From contig CANJHS010000004.1 in the NCBI GenBank assembly GCA_947474225.1, positions 19,538 to 83,537 on the forward strand: a DNA stretch of 64,000 nt, written 5' to 3'. The DNA comes from Roseiflexaceae bacterium (lineage in GTDB: Bacteria; Chloroflexota; Chloroflexia; Chloroflexales; Roseiflexaceae). The notes beneath the pieces are model-generated. The model saw nothing but the letters and a program-made list of their open reading frames with translations, was not told the DNA's origin and ran no database searches. Position 1 is the first letter of the stretch, and every line of letters starts with the position of its first letter. Shown piece by piece: positions 17,004 to 26,622 of the stretch. Position numbers and translations under genes: made by a program.

Positions 17004-18104
17004 TTATTTTCCTCGCACGCTACGATAAACCGATTCGATACGATCAGTCACTGCCGACCACGCAAATTGCTGTGCCCACAGCGGAGCATTGTGTGCTAAC
17101 TGCAAGCGCAGTGGGGGATCGGACTGTAAAGTGCGCACACACGAAGCAAGATTGTCTGGATCGCGTGGGGTATACAGCAGCCCAGTTCTTCCTTCGGAGA
17201 CAACCTCAACAAACCCACCAAATCGAGATGCAATGACAGGAAGCCCGCATGCCTGTGCTTCAACAAGCCCAATGCCGAATGTTTCGCTCGCATAGCTGGA
17301 TGCAACCAACGCATGGTGTGTATGCATGATGTCCGGCAAATCGACACGCGGGACAGCGCCGAGGAAGGTCACACGTTCGCTGATCCCTAATTGCTGGGTC
17401 AATTCCTCAAGACGCGATCGGTCATTGCCATCCCCGGCAATGGTCAGCGTCACGTCGTCGAGCAATGCAAGTGCACAGAGAATAGTTTCAACACCCTTCC
17501 ATTCCTGGAGTCGTCCGACAAATAGCAGTTTGAATGGGGAATCAGGGAGGTCGCGCATGGCCAGGGGGGTATGAAATGTCCGGGTGTCGATTCCATTGAA
17601 AACCACCGTAATAGGAATATGATAGCGGGCGTCGACGGTCTGCGCGTTATAGTGACTACAACTCACCGCAGCGTCCATCCGGGATGCAAGCCAGCGGTCC
17701 CCAGCAAAAAAATCTTCGCCGTGACAACCCAACACGACGCGCGCGCCGGTCAATCGTGCCGCAATGAGTGCGGGCAGCATGTCGTATGGTTTTTGGATGT
17801 GAATGATGTCAAATCTGCCGGCGATGAGTGCGGGAAGTGCACAACACGCATGGCTCAGTCGTTCCAAAAGCTTGCGTTCCGCATATGCACGTGCGAATCC
17901 AGGTATCCAACGAAATGTGGCACGATCGATAAATGGGAATGTGCGTACAACCACTGCAGGAGTTGCTTCGCGCCGTGAACCAGTACCACCAAAAATTGTT
18001 ACTTCATGGCCGCGCTCACTCAGTTGTGTCGCAAGATCCCACACAAAGCTTTCGACGCCACCATATGCCGTCGTAGTAGTGAGATTGTAGAGTGCGACGC
18101 GCAT
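17004..18104 (-). CDS. GT4-family glycosyltransferase
   Basis: This 366-residue enzyme has TTAYGGVESFVWDLATQLS at the N-terminus (Gly-rich loop), FDIIHIQKPYDMLP, VLGCHGEDFFAG, then VVFNGIDTRTFH, LLFVGRLQEWKGVETIL and ASETFGIGLVEAQACGLP (E-x7-E). It is typical of the PimB/WcaL branch of GT4. The start ATG at 18104 overlaps the TGA of the flippase gene as TGATG, which fixes the start and implies translational coupling. Confidence 0.9.
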   Translation of the reverse strand: MRVALYNLTTTTAYGGVESFVWDLATQLSERGHEVTIFGGTGSRREATPAVVVRTFPFIDRATFRWIPGFARAYAERKLLERLSHACCALPALIAGRFDIIHIQKPYDMLPALIAARLTGARVVLGCHGEDFFAGDRWLASRMDAAVSCSHYNAQTVDARYHIPITVVFNGIDTRTFHTPLAMRDLPDSPFKLLFVGRLQEWKGVETILCALALLDDVTLTIAGDGNDRSRLEELTQQLGISERVTFLGAVPRVDLPDIMHTHHALVASSYASETFGIGLVEAQACGLPVIASRFGGFVEVVSEGRTGLLYTPRDPDNLASCVRTLQSDPPLRLQLAHNAPLWAQQFAWSAVTDRIESVYRSVRGK

Positions 18105-19750
18105 CAAAGCACCTGCAAAATATATTTTTTCAGTGGAAGTTTCATTTTGGCCAACTGATCACGGTCGGATTGTTCTAATCCACCTAATAGTCGGAACACC
18201 AACAAAAAGACTGCTGCGTTGCCGAGCACGACGAGCCCATAACTCGGTATGAGTGTCAATCTGGCAGTCATCGACAATGCGTTGCCGAGCGCCGGCATAA
18301 GCATGTGACATCCATAAAGTGTCAGCGCCATCACCCCACTCGCAGCACAGACGCGGAACATAAATCTCCATGGCCACAGAAGGCCGATACGCTGCCAGCC
18401 CCAAAATGTCGCCCAAATCCCCGCCACGAGGCGTGCGGATCCATAGGCGATTGCCAGGCCTATTACCCCATACGTCGGTGCAAGTAGAAATCCCAACGGG
18501 ATGACCACGAGTGTCAATACACGACCAACCGTCACCAAACGAAGTTCCTCATAGACAATGAGCACGTTGTGAGCCATGGTCAATAAACTCTCAACAAACA
18601 AACAGGGAACGAGTACATAGACAATGGATACCGCATCAGCATATTGTGGCGTGAGAATTTGTAACGCGGCTTTTGCTAATAGCACGAGGGCAACTCCGCC
18701 TGGTACCAACAATAGCATCTGGATGCGGACGATGGATCCGTACGCACCCTGGATTGTGCCACCCTCACCACTGCGTACACGGGTAAACAACGGAACCGTG
18801 ATGCCTACGAGTGGCGTATAGAGGTACGACAATACCATCCCCACCAAGGATGCGCCCGCCCACAAGAGTGCTGCATCCGTAATGCTATTGGTCAGGTAGA
18901 CCGCGAACGATTTGCTTGCCACAAAATCGGTCATGGTCATAAGATACGACACTCCGGTATAACGGAGGAATCCTTCAGGAAGCCAGCGAAAGGCTTTTGC
19001 ATCAAGTTGCGGAGCCGCCTCAGGTGCACTGCGCCAGATGACGACCACTTGCCATGCAGCCAATGCGACCGCTAGTGCAGGTGCTAACGCTGCTGTAACC
19101 AAAATGCCAATCACACTCCAACGGAGTGCATCAGCAGTCAGTTGCGCAACGAGAATTGCAACGACCGCAAGAAGTTGCGGGAGGAGCCCAGCAAGTAAAC
19201 TAATGCCGTTCCATGCGCGCTGCTTAAAAAAGCTATTGAGGTAGGCCATGAGCATGTCATACGCTACACCTGTAATCAGCATCAAAATAATGATCGTGAT
19301 AAACAGCCAGCCGTGGCTACCGAGAAGCTCTTGGAGCATTGTCTGCGCAACGACATCAATACGCGTGTCCGCATGGATTTTTGCCGAAAGCGTTCCCAGG
19401 TAGGCAGATTGTTGCCAGATGAGACCAGCAGCAATGGTCACCAAGACGATGGATTGTGCCCAAAAGACATTCAACAACATCCGCAAGACACCTACCGGCC
19501 CGTGCGTCTTCATCGTTTCGGGAATGAATTTCGGAAGGGCGCGTGTTGTGCCTAGGTCGATCCAAGTACCAAATGCAGAGGATGCACCACTAATCAACGC
19601 AAGCAATCCATATGCTGCAATCGGGAGAACCGTCAATTTGAGCGCAGTCGCGGCTACTTCAGCCAGCATTCGGAACGGGACAAAGAGCGCATTCCATAAC
19701 ACTGCTCTCGACACCTGTTGTTGCAGCGATGGGTTTTTCTGATCGCTCAT
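18104..19750 (-). CDS. Wzx-like polysaccharide flippase (MOP superfamily)
   Basis: The 548-residue protein has 12-14 hydrophobic segments and belongs to the MOP flippases. The N-terminus LQQQVSRAVLWNALFVPFRM and the loop LGTTRALPKFIPE near residue 85 are typical of polysaccharide-biosynthesis flippases. A conserved-looking loop TRVRSGEGGTIQGAYG lies near 340. It would flip lipid-linked oligosaccharide built by the neighbouring glycosyltransferases to the outer face of the membrane. The start at 19750 is fixed by an ATGA overlap with the methyltransferase upstream. Longer in-frame extensions run back into that gene. Confidence 0.85.
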   Translation of the reverse strand: MSDQKNPSLQQQVSRAVLWNALFVPFRMLAEVAATALKLTVLPIAAYGLLALISGASSAFGTWIDLGTTRALPKFIPETMKTHGPVGVLRMLLNVFWAQSIVLVTIAAGLIWQQSAYLGTLSAKIHADTRIDVVAQTMLQELLGSHGWLFITIIILMLITGVAYDMLMAYLNSFFKQRAWNGISLLAGLLPQLLAVVAILVAQLTADALRWSVIGILVTAALAPALAVALAAWQVVVIWRSAPEAAPQLDAKAFRWLPEGFLRYTGVSYLMTMTDFVASKSFAVYLTNSITDAALLWAGASLVGMVLSYLYTPLVGITVPLFTRVRSGEGGTIQGAYGSIVRIQMLLLVPGGVALVLLAKAALQILTPQYADAVSIVYVLVPCLFVESLLTMAHNVLIVYEELRLVTVGRVLTLVVIPLGFLLAPTYGVIGLAIAYGSARLVAGIWATFWGWQRIGLLWPWRFMFRVCAASGVMALTLYGCHMLMPALGNALSMTARLTLIPSYGLVVLGNAAVFLLVFRLLGGLEQSDRDQLAKMKLPLKKYILQVL

Positions 19751-20610
19751 GCGCCCTCTTTGCGCAACGCCAACTCGAACATGCCGGTATACCATGCACG
19801 TTGGATGCGATAGGCGAAGCGTTCGAGCCCAACAGCGCGAAGGAATGAACGAATTTTGATACGCGATGGTTTTTTGCTGACAAAATTGCCCACCAAAAGT
19901 GCATCTTCATTCATGTCTCTGGTCGAAAATCCGTGCGCCAACGCGAGCTGACAAAACGCAGGGAAATCATAGTAGTGCATTTCACTGAGCTGCTGCATGT
20001 CTGTGAATTGACTGCTGTCTTTGCTCCTGCCGCGCCAGGTAATACTCCACTCTGCGAGACTCCGTGGGAGCCAATTCAATCCACGTATGTGGTAATGCGG
20101 GTCGACCCATGCGCGGCGATTGATAGCGGTCAAAAACAACAGGCCACCGGGTTTGAGAACACGGTAAATCTCGTCGAGCATGGCGCTCGGCACCTGCACA
20201 TGCTCGATTACATCCCAACAGACAACCATGTCGAAGATGCCGTCGGCGTAGGGGAGATGCTCGCCCGCCCCGTTCAACACCGGTACATCGAGCCCGTAGC
20301 GATCTGCACGGAGCCGAATAATCTCACAGTACGGGTGATTGTATTCAGACACATGGACGTGTGCGCCGCCGAGCGCAGCAGCTACAGCAAACCCTCCCAT
20401 ACCTGCACCTAAGTCGAGCAGCTCTTTGCCGACAAATGAACCCGCATAGTGTGAAATCTGGGCGATGCGTTCACCCTGGTGGTGCTCTTGATAGAGCCTG
20501 CGCTCACGCCAAGTGACATAATCCCTGCGCCACGTCATATGTTGGAGCCAAGGATCAATCGCTGCTGCTAGTACCTCGATGGGAATCTGCGCTGGAGGTA
20601 ATTCACTCAT
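19747..20610 (-). CDS. Class I SAM-dependent methyltransferase
   Basis: The 287-residue methyltransferase has motif I LLDLGAGMGGFAVAAAL (near 70), Glu in VHVSEYNH, PYADGIFDMVVCWDVIEHV and VLKPGGLLFLTAIN. The open frame reaches 20880, but the ATG at 20610 forms an ATGA overlap with the upstream gene and begins at the expected place for the fold. The C-terminal 60 residues are basic and amphipathic. The context points to modification of a glycan or lipid-linked intermediate. Confidence 0.85.
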   Translation of the reverse strand: MSELPPAQIPIEVLAAAIDPWLQHMTWRRDYVTWRERRLYQEHHQGERIAQISHYAGSFVGKELLDLGAGMGGFAVAAALGGAHVHVSEYNHPYCEIIRLRADRYGLDVPVLNGAGEHLPYADGIFDMVVCWDVIEHVQVPSAMLDEIYRVLKPGGLLFLTAINRRAWVDPHYHIRGLNWLPRSLAEWSITWRGRSKDSSQFTDMQQLSEMHYYDFPAFCQLALAHGFSTRDMNEDALLVGNFVSKKPSRIKIRSFLRAVGLERFAYRIQRAWYTGMFELALRKEGA

Positions 20611-22904
20611 GGCAGTACCAGTGGCGCTCGGTCGATGCGGATAATCCATAGTTGCACTGCACTCCATAGTGTGTAGAGCACCGTGGTACTCACAATTATT
20701 CGCCCACTCGGGCCGCGAATCCACAGGCGTTCGGCGATCATAGCCCAGCTCACCATCAATAAAGGAATAATGTAAAAAAGCTGTTTGTCGACCATCGATA
20801 TTTTGTATCCAACCAGCATGAAGAGTATTGCAACGACATACCAGGCCGTAGCAAATGTCCACAACGTCCGATGCTTCCACATCAGTACAAACGCCGGAAT
20901 CACCATAAGAATTGGGATGAATAACCCATAATATAAGTATGGATTTTGCACAAAATCGTACCGTAATGAAGGAAAGAACGCAGCGATATATTCATTGAAC
21001 GGCGCACGCACTACCCCGATGGTCGCTGTCGATTGGGTGCTAATATTCAGAAAGTACGGAATCGTACGCTCGATTATGGGCGGAACATATTGCCCGTAGT
21101 AAATAACCGTTGCGACGAGCAGGCCTCCATAGGTTGCTGCGAGAATGCGTCCGCTGCTTGGCTTCTCACCAGAGTTTGGGATGATCCAGAGCAACCCTGC
21201 AAGGATTGTCACAAACACGACATGAAATACTGCCGCAACCGTATATGAGAGCATTGCGCCTGTTGTGATGACCACTACAGCGACAAACACACGTCTGTTA
21301 CCCAGTGTCCGTCCCGAGACCAAGAGCGCTACAGTGGCAACGAGCATCCACCATAACCCAGTTGTAGTGGGAACGTTGCCCCATGCATGTAACAGGAATG
21401 TAACTGGCGTTACTGCGTAGAGCAGTGCTGCGAGCCAAGCAACCCGTACGCTCAACCCACCTTGACGGGCAATGATTGCGATCAAAATAACTCGTGATGC
21501 ATCGAGAAATGTGTTGAAAATCGTTGCAGAAACTTCCAAGCTCCAGGGAAGCGCAAGGTACAGAAGACTCGCAAAATGAAAAAACGGCGAATACGGGATC
21601 ATTGGCCGTTGCTCGCCCCATTCGGTAATCGGCATGACCGACTCTGAGAATGCACCGGGCTGATAAAACTTCGCAAAGTCCCATGTCATTGCTATTTCGC
21701 GCACTTTGTCCATATGCCAACTGATGTCGATGGGACGCATGATCGGGAACAGAATGCCGCCTCCCTTGAGCCACACGGTCAATAACACCAGACCAACGAG
21801 CAGTGTCTGTGTTCGGTGCGGTATCGGGACGTTGGAAGTCAACCAATTGATAAGTTTAAACCACAACGGAATCGTGAAGCAACTTATCGCAATGAGGAGC
21901 GCTAAATGTGGATACCACATCCCCAAGTAGACACGTTCGAAGAAAAGTGGAAGTGTCAAACCAACCGCAATAATTCCGCCGAGTGCGTGATAGGGTAGCT
22001 GTAGCAGAATGGCGACTCCCATGATCATCAGGACAATAACAGGAATGCTCAAAAATCGGAAGGGAGCTCCTGTGAATCCGGCGTTTAGCGAGGTTGGTGT
22101 GATTCCTACGGTAGATATGGCGACCCCCAAAGCGCGCGCATCAGATTCGTTCTTTCCCCAAGTCTCACTACGATAATGAACTGAAAGGTCACCATACTGA
22201 GAAGCAGTAGGCGGTAAGAGGTATTGGTAACGACGGAAAGTGCCATCCCCCGTGGGGATACTGGTGATGTTGAAATCACCGACACGTATATCTGTATGGT
22301 ATGGCTTATTGTCAGGATGGGTGGGCATCATCATGGTAGACAATACCCACCAGCCACCAGTGACCCCGGGGAATGCGACGGTAGAATCCTCTGTGCTCCA
22401 ACGATAAGCTGTGATTGCCGTTACGGATACTCGTTGGAGCGTGAGTGTCGGCGGGGTCGATTTGTCATCAGGAATACACAAAATACGAATGACGCTACCA
22501 GCGTTTAATGCAGCGTTGTGCGGAACAATGACACCAAAATCATGAGACCCGCCGGTGTCACGTGCATCCAAAAGACGTGCATTGTCTACATACAATGCAA
22601 TTAAACGCCGTCTTAATCCTTTTGGCAGTGGATCAATCGTAAATTCAATCGCCAACGGACCAGCATACGAAACGGGAAGTATTGCTTGGACTTCGTTGGG
22701 CGTAACCTGGGTGAATGTCAATTGGCTGCGAGGATACTTGGCGGTATATTCGCGGGCGTGGAAGTTGTCTAATTTGAGGGCTGCACGTGCTTCTACAAAA
22801 TCAATGTTTGTATCCGTCCGAAATCGTGTCACAAAGAACACGAGTGCGGAACTCAGCAAAAAAATGAACGTGAGTGTTTTCCAGTGGGGTAAGTAGCTGC
22901 GCAT
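20607..22904 (-). CDS. Large GT-C-like membrane protein with YRW ectodomain
   Basis: The 765-residue protein begins with one membrane span (11-25). An exported beta-rich domain of about 250 residues follows, containing AYRWSTEDSTVAFPGVTGGW. About 12 spans follow from residue 285. A loop after the first of these spans has RPIDISWHMDKVREIA, an Asp/His-containing motif placed like the catalytic loop of GT-C transferases, followed by a loop ending MIPYSPFFHFASLLYL. It is paralogous in architecture to the next gene in the locus. A transferase or polymerase role using lipid-linked sugars is inferred. The start has AAGGA five bases upstream. Confidence 0.65.
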   Translation of the reverse strand: MRSYLPHWKTLTFIFLLSSALVFFVTRFRTDTNIDFVEARAALKLDNFHAREYTAKYPRSQLTFTQVTPNEVQAILPVSYAGPLAIEFTIDPLPKGLRRRLIALYVDNARLLDARDTGGSHDFGVIVPHNAALNAGSVIRILCIPDDKSTPPTLTLQRVSVTAITAYRWSTEDSTVAFPGVTGGWWVLSTMMMPTHPDNKPYHTDIRVGDFNITSIPTGDGTFRRYQYLLPPTASQYGDLSVHYRSETWGKNESDARALGVAISTVGITPTSLNAGFTGAPFRFLSIPVIVLMIMGVAILLQLPYHALGGIIAVGLTLPLFFERVYLGMWYPHLALLIAISCFTIPLWFKLINWLTSNVPIPHRTQTLLVGLVLLTVWLKGGGILFPIMRPIDISWHMDKVREIAMTWDFAKFYQPGAFSESVMPITEWGEQRPMIPYSPFFHFASLLYLALPWSLEVSATIFNTFLDASRVILIAIIARQGGLSVRVAWLAALLYAVTPVTFLLHAWGNVPTTTGLWWMLVATVALLVSGRTLGNRRVFVAVVVITTGAMLSYTVAAVFHVVFVTILAGLLWIIPNSGEKPSSGRILAATYGGLLVATVIYYGQYVPPIIERTIPYFLNISTQSTATIGVVRAPFNEYIAAFFPSLRYDFVQNPYLYYGLFIPILMVIPAFVLMWKHRTLWTFATAWYVVAILFMLVGYKISMVDKQLFYIIPLLMVSWAMIAERLWIRGPSGRIIVSTTVLYTLWSAVQLWIIRIDRAPLVLP

Positions 22905-23017
22905 TGCAATCCTTTGCCTGACCGAATGGTTTGGAAGTCACCGATATACTGTAATACATTCTATAGCCAGCACGCAAACTCGTGTACCGATTTAGCGGAA
23001 TATCATGCAGATACTAG

Positions 23018-24868
23018 CTAATGCAGATAGCTGTAAATACGTTCCCAATATTGTGTCATTCCGATACACAACAGCCCCATGAGAGTACACACAGTCAATA
23101 CCGAGCCTGCCACCCCTATGCGTCGATAAAGTTGTAGCGCTCTTGTGGTAGCTAAGGTCGCAAACGGATACACTGCTATTGCCCAACGAACTGTTTGGTC
23201 GCGAAAAATCAATACAGATATTGAAAGCAAAGCAACAATTATCGCAGACAGAACCACCGTCGAATGCTGTCGCTTTGATGTGATACAGAGCCCGACGATT
23301 GCGAGACCGACCACGATACCTGGGAGTGCGTTGGGTACCTGAACGAGTTTTGATAAGAGGCTGAGTTGCGTCGGACATCCAGGATATTTGGTTGTTTGTC
23401 CGAGTAAATCAAAAAAAGTGCTGTAATACACTCCAACAACACTCGCTATGCTGACAGCACAAATTGCAACCAGACGAATCGGGATACGCTTTGTGTCTAT
23501 CCATTGAAAAAGTCCGATCGTACCCATTGTCAGTCCAAAACTCAGGGCAACACCGGTATGTGTGAGTAACACAGCAATCGACAGCATCAGTCGTAGTGCG
23601 ACCGATGCGCGATGGTCAAAGTATGCGGTCACTGCAATCAAGAACAGTGCATGGCCCCAGACGTTGGTGAGTTCACCTATGTGTACTGATTGTAAGAACG
23701 GCATGCTCAATGCAGAGAGCAGTAACACCGCCGTTGCCTTGAAATCGCGTTGGTCGTTTTTTTGTATAACACGTAGAAAGTACAGTAACGATCCGGTGTG
23801 AACGACAAGTGCGCCCGACATAAGAATTGGTATTGCGACAGAACGATCCCATGTCCAGAACGTTAACGGTGCTGCCAGCAGATAGACGAGAGGAGGATAA
23901 GGTACCGTCAGCGCCCCGGCTTCACACGGTAATTCTGCTATTTGAAAAATGTTGCCGCGCATCACATCGAAAAGCATGCGCGCATGCATCGCACCATCTG
24001 AAGTGTGACGGAACGGACTCAAGACTGCTACCAAAGGAATTGCAATAGCAAGCGTCGTCACCGACCACCACTGTACTCGTTCCAGTGTACGTGGCAACAC
24101 GAGCCACACCAGGAGCATCGCGGAAATAGCAGCGACACTGTACGAAATGACGATATCAGCGCTGTGCACCATCCACCAGAGCGGGGCACTATACCACCCA
24201 ACCCCAAAAAAGAGCCCTACAGCGGCAAGCATCCATGAACGACGGAGCAGCAAACATGAAAGTATCAGATATGTGCCCAGCAATGCGGCGCTCAAGAGTG
24301 CGAGCTGTACGGGTCGCCAGACTCCAGTGAGTGGGATAAGTTCAGTTTTCGTCAGAATGATACCGAGGTCGCGACGATCTGCAATCATCGGCAATCGATT
24401 GGAAGTGACTGCTATGGAGACTGAGAGGCCGTCACCATATGTGAGTACCTTTGCCAATCGCACACCATGAAGTGACTGCGTGGTCCCGATATTTGGCTCG
24501 TTCCAATGCAACACAGCACCATTATGCGTGTCCCATGCAGTTGCATCAAAAGACGATGCACTGATGAACCAACCTCGTCCAGCCATCGGCCATGTAATCC
24601 GCCAAGATGGGGTTGTCCAGCGATAGGCGACGGAAGTCGTAGCATTAAACTGCTCTGGTTCTGCTCCCCAGAATCCAGTAAGGAACGGCTCATCCAAACC
24701 ACGACGCAAAGTCACTGGGTCGCCACCGATGTTGAGTTGTTGGCGCGGTAAAGGACTGAACGCAGAAACCCAAAGTGCCCACATACAGGTAAGTATGCAC
24801 ACAAAAACCGGCAGGACAACGCCTCGCGATGAAAAGTATTTTGAATGTTTGTAATCTGATGCGTACAT
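23018..24868 (-). CDS. GT-C-like membrane protein with YRW ectodomain (paralogue)
   Basis: The 616-residue protein starts with a span at 17-37. A periplasmic-side domain of about 130 residues with AYRWTTPSWRITWPMAGRGW and GVRLAKVLTY follows, and then about 11 spans. The first large loop carries RHTSDGAMHARMLFDVMRGN and PYPPLVYLLAAPL, the same layout (Asp...His then PYPP/PYSP) as the 765-residue neighbour. I infer a transferase using polyprenyl-linked donors. A short gap of about 110 bases separates it from the next gene. TAGGAACC precedes the ATG. Confidence 0.65.
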   Translation of the reverse strand: MYASDYKHSKYFSSRGVVLPVFVCILTCMWALWVSAFSPLPRQQLNIGGDPVTLRRGLDEPFLTGFWGAEPEQFNATTSVAYRWTTPSWRITWPMAGRGWFISASSFDATAWDTHNGAVLHWNEPNIGTTQSLHGVRLAKVLTYGDGLSVSIAVTSNRLPMIADRRDLGIILTKTELIPLTGVWRPVQLALLSAALLGTYLILSCLLLRRSWMLAAVGLFFGVGWYSAPLWWMVHSADIVISYSVAAISAMLLVWLVLPRTLERVQWWSVTTLAIAIPLVAVLSPFRHTSDGAMHARMLFDVMRGNIFQIAELPCEAGALTVPYPPLVYLLAAPLTFWTWDRSVAIPILMSGALVVHTGSLLYFLRVIQKNDQRDFKATAVLLLSALSMPFLQSVHIGELTNVWGHALFLIAVTAYFDHRASVALRLMLSIAVLLTHTGVALSFGLTMGTIGLFQWIDTKRIPIRLVAICAVSIASVVGVYYSTFFDLLGQTTKYPGCPTQLSLLSKLVQVPNALPGIVVGLAIVGLCITSKRQHSTVVLSAIIVALLSISVLIFRDQTVRWAIAVYPFATLATTRALQLYRRIGVAGSVLTVCTLMGLLCIGMTQYWERIYSYLH

Positions 24869-24888
24869 GGTTCCTATTAGGACGGTCC

Positions 24889-26616
24889 TTAATGCGCGTG
24901 CAATTCACGAACAAAGAGCTCCGCATAGACTCCATTGCGTGCAATAAGCTCGTCATGGGTCCCATACTCTATCACTCGTCCAGCGGCTAAAACGAGGATA
25001 GCATCGAGATTTTTGACGGCAGATATTTTTTGACTCACCATGACCGTTGTTTTACCGGCGCGGGCAGCAGTGACACGCAAGACGATGTCATTTGCGGTGT
25101 GTGCATCAATGTTGGAAAGCGCATCGTCGAACAGCATGACCGGCGCGTCGGTGATAATGGCTCTGGCAATGCCTAAACGTTGTTTTTGTCCACCCGAGAG
25201 CATTGTGCCCCGTTCACCAACGATGGTATCGAGTCCGTCGGAGAGTTGGGCAATATCACGATCCAGACATGAAACTTCTAATGCGTGCATAATCTGTGCT
25301 TTGGTTGCTACTGATACTCCGAGCGTGATATTTTCTCGCAGGGTCATACTGAACAAAATATGTTCTTGTGGGACGTACGCGAGTCCGTTGCGTAACGATT
25401 CTAGTGAAATATCTTGTGCGTCTATCCCATCAAACAACACACTGCCATGTTCTGGATCGCGCATACGCATAATCAATGAGAGAAGGCTGCTTTTGCCGGA
25501 CCCTGTCGCACCGACGACACCGATGTGTTGTCCTGCAGGGATGTGAAGCGACACATCGCTCAGGACGTGTGCATTTTCTTGAATCCATGAGGCGTGTCGA
25601 ATTTCAATGTCCCCTGCTGGAATGTGCGTCACAGCATCATTGCGGTCAATCACCGCTGGGATTCTACGTAATACTGCGCCGATTCGACCAGCGGCGGCAC
25701 TCCCTTGTTGGAGGCGTTCAAATGCATTACTCAATGCATTTGCCGCATTACTCAGCAGACCAAGATAGACGATGAATTGGACATATTGGCCGATGGACAG
25801 GTGATTTTTGATAATCAGGTACGCGCCATATGCGACGACAGCAGTTGCAGCCAAACGGACGACCATTTGTGGTAACGGTGAGATTGCACTCGAGTAGAGC
25901 ACAAAGCGTATCGACTCGAGTGCATATTCATCACTGAGTTTCTTGAACGCTTCGCCACTGTGTGCTTCTTGGGTGTAGGCAGCGATGGTGCGCTGTGCTG
26001 AAATGTGCTCCTGCGCAAACGCAGAAATCTTCGCAAGTCGTTGTTGCACCAAGTCAAATGCATGCTCTACCAAACTCCCGAGCTTTGCCTGAGCAAGCAG
26101 ACTCAATACCAGCATAACGACCGTCACCACAGCAAGGGGAACACTGGTCAATGCCATCAGCGCACAGCCAATCAGCAGCAAAAATATCGCATGAATGGCC
26201 ATTTGAAAGCCGGCGCTGTAGAACCGCCAAATATAAATAAAGTCACTCGATGCACGTGACAATAGGTCACCGGTACCGAACGAGGCCTGTGTCGTTCGAT
26301 CAAACGTCAATATATGCCGATAGAGATCTTGGGCCATTGTGTAACTCACACCAGCAGCCATTGTCCCTGTCAACATTCGTAAGAGGTAACGAAAAATCGC
26401 AAGTACTATCGTCAAACCAATAATTATTAACGCATAAAACAACAACGTTTGGCTGGTCATTTGTGCTTTGAGTGCATCAATTGCATAGCCCAGGACTACC
26501 GGATTGTACGCACTCGCTGCGGCCCCCAAAAACGCATACAACGTACCACGAGCCAACAACCACCGATACGGGCGTCCATACGGTAGCAGAATGCGCAGAC
26601 CAGATTGTGATTCCAT
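24889..26616 (-). CDS. ABC exporter half-transporter with degenerate nucleotide site
   Basis: The 575-residue protein has a six-span exporter domain (about 20-300) and an NBD (335-570). Walker A is GATGSGKSS at 369-377, the signature LSGGQKQR is at 473-480, and the Q-loop is in YVPQEHILF. Two catalytic positions are non-canonical. The Walker B glutamate is Asp498 (LFDDALSNID), and the H-loop histidine is Gln529 (MVSQKIS). Both changes match the degenerate half of heterodimeric exporters such as TM287/288. A canonical partner would be needed, and none is adjacent. It sits between pcs and the glycan genes, so a lipid or lipid-linked substrate is plausible. Confidence 0.88.
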   Translation of the reverse strand: MESQSGLRILLPYGRPYRWLLARGTLYAFLGAAASAYNPVVLGYAIDALKAQMTSQTLLFYALIIIGLTIVLAIFRYLLRMLTGTMAAGVSYTMAQDLYRHILTFDRTTQASFGTGDLLSRASSDFIYIWRFYSAGFQMAIHAIFLLLIGCALMALTSVPLAVVTVVMLVLSLLAQAKLGSLVEHAFDLVQQRLAKISAFAQEHISAQRTIAAYTQEAHSGEAFKKLSDEYALESIRFVLYSSAISPLPQMVVRLAATAVVAYGAYLIIKNHLSIGQYVQFIVYLGLLSNAANALSNAFERLQQGSAAAGRIGAVLRRIPAVIDRNDAVTHIPAGDIEIRHASWIQENAHVLSDVSLHIPAGQHIGVVGATGSGKSSLLSLIMRMRDPEHGSVLFDGIDAQDISLESLRNGLAYVPQEHILFSMTLRENITLGVSVATKAQIMHALEVSCLDRDIAQLSDGLDTIVGERGTMLSGGQKQRLGIARAIITDAPVMLFDDALSNIDAHTANDIVLRVTAARAGKTTVMVSQKISAVKNLDAILVLAAGRVIEYGTHDELIARNGVYAELFVRELHAH

Positions 26617-26622
26617 ATAGCC

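Noticed and set aside
21298..21846. 182-residue minus-strand ORF inside the 765-residue membrane protein gene
   Set aside because: It lies wholly inside a better ORF on the same strand in another frame, with low-complexity composition and no motif.
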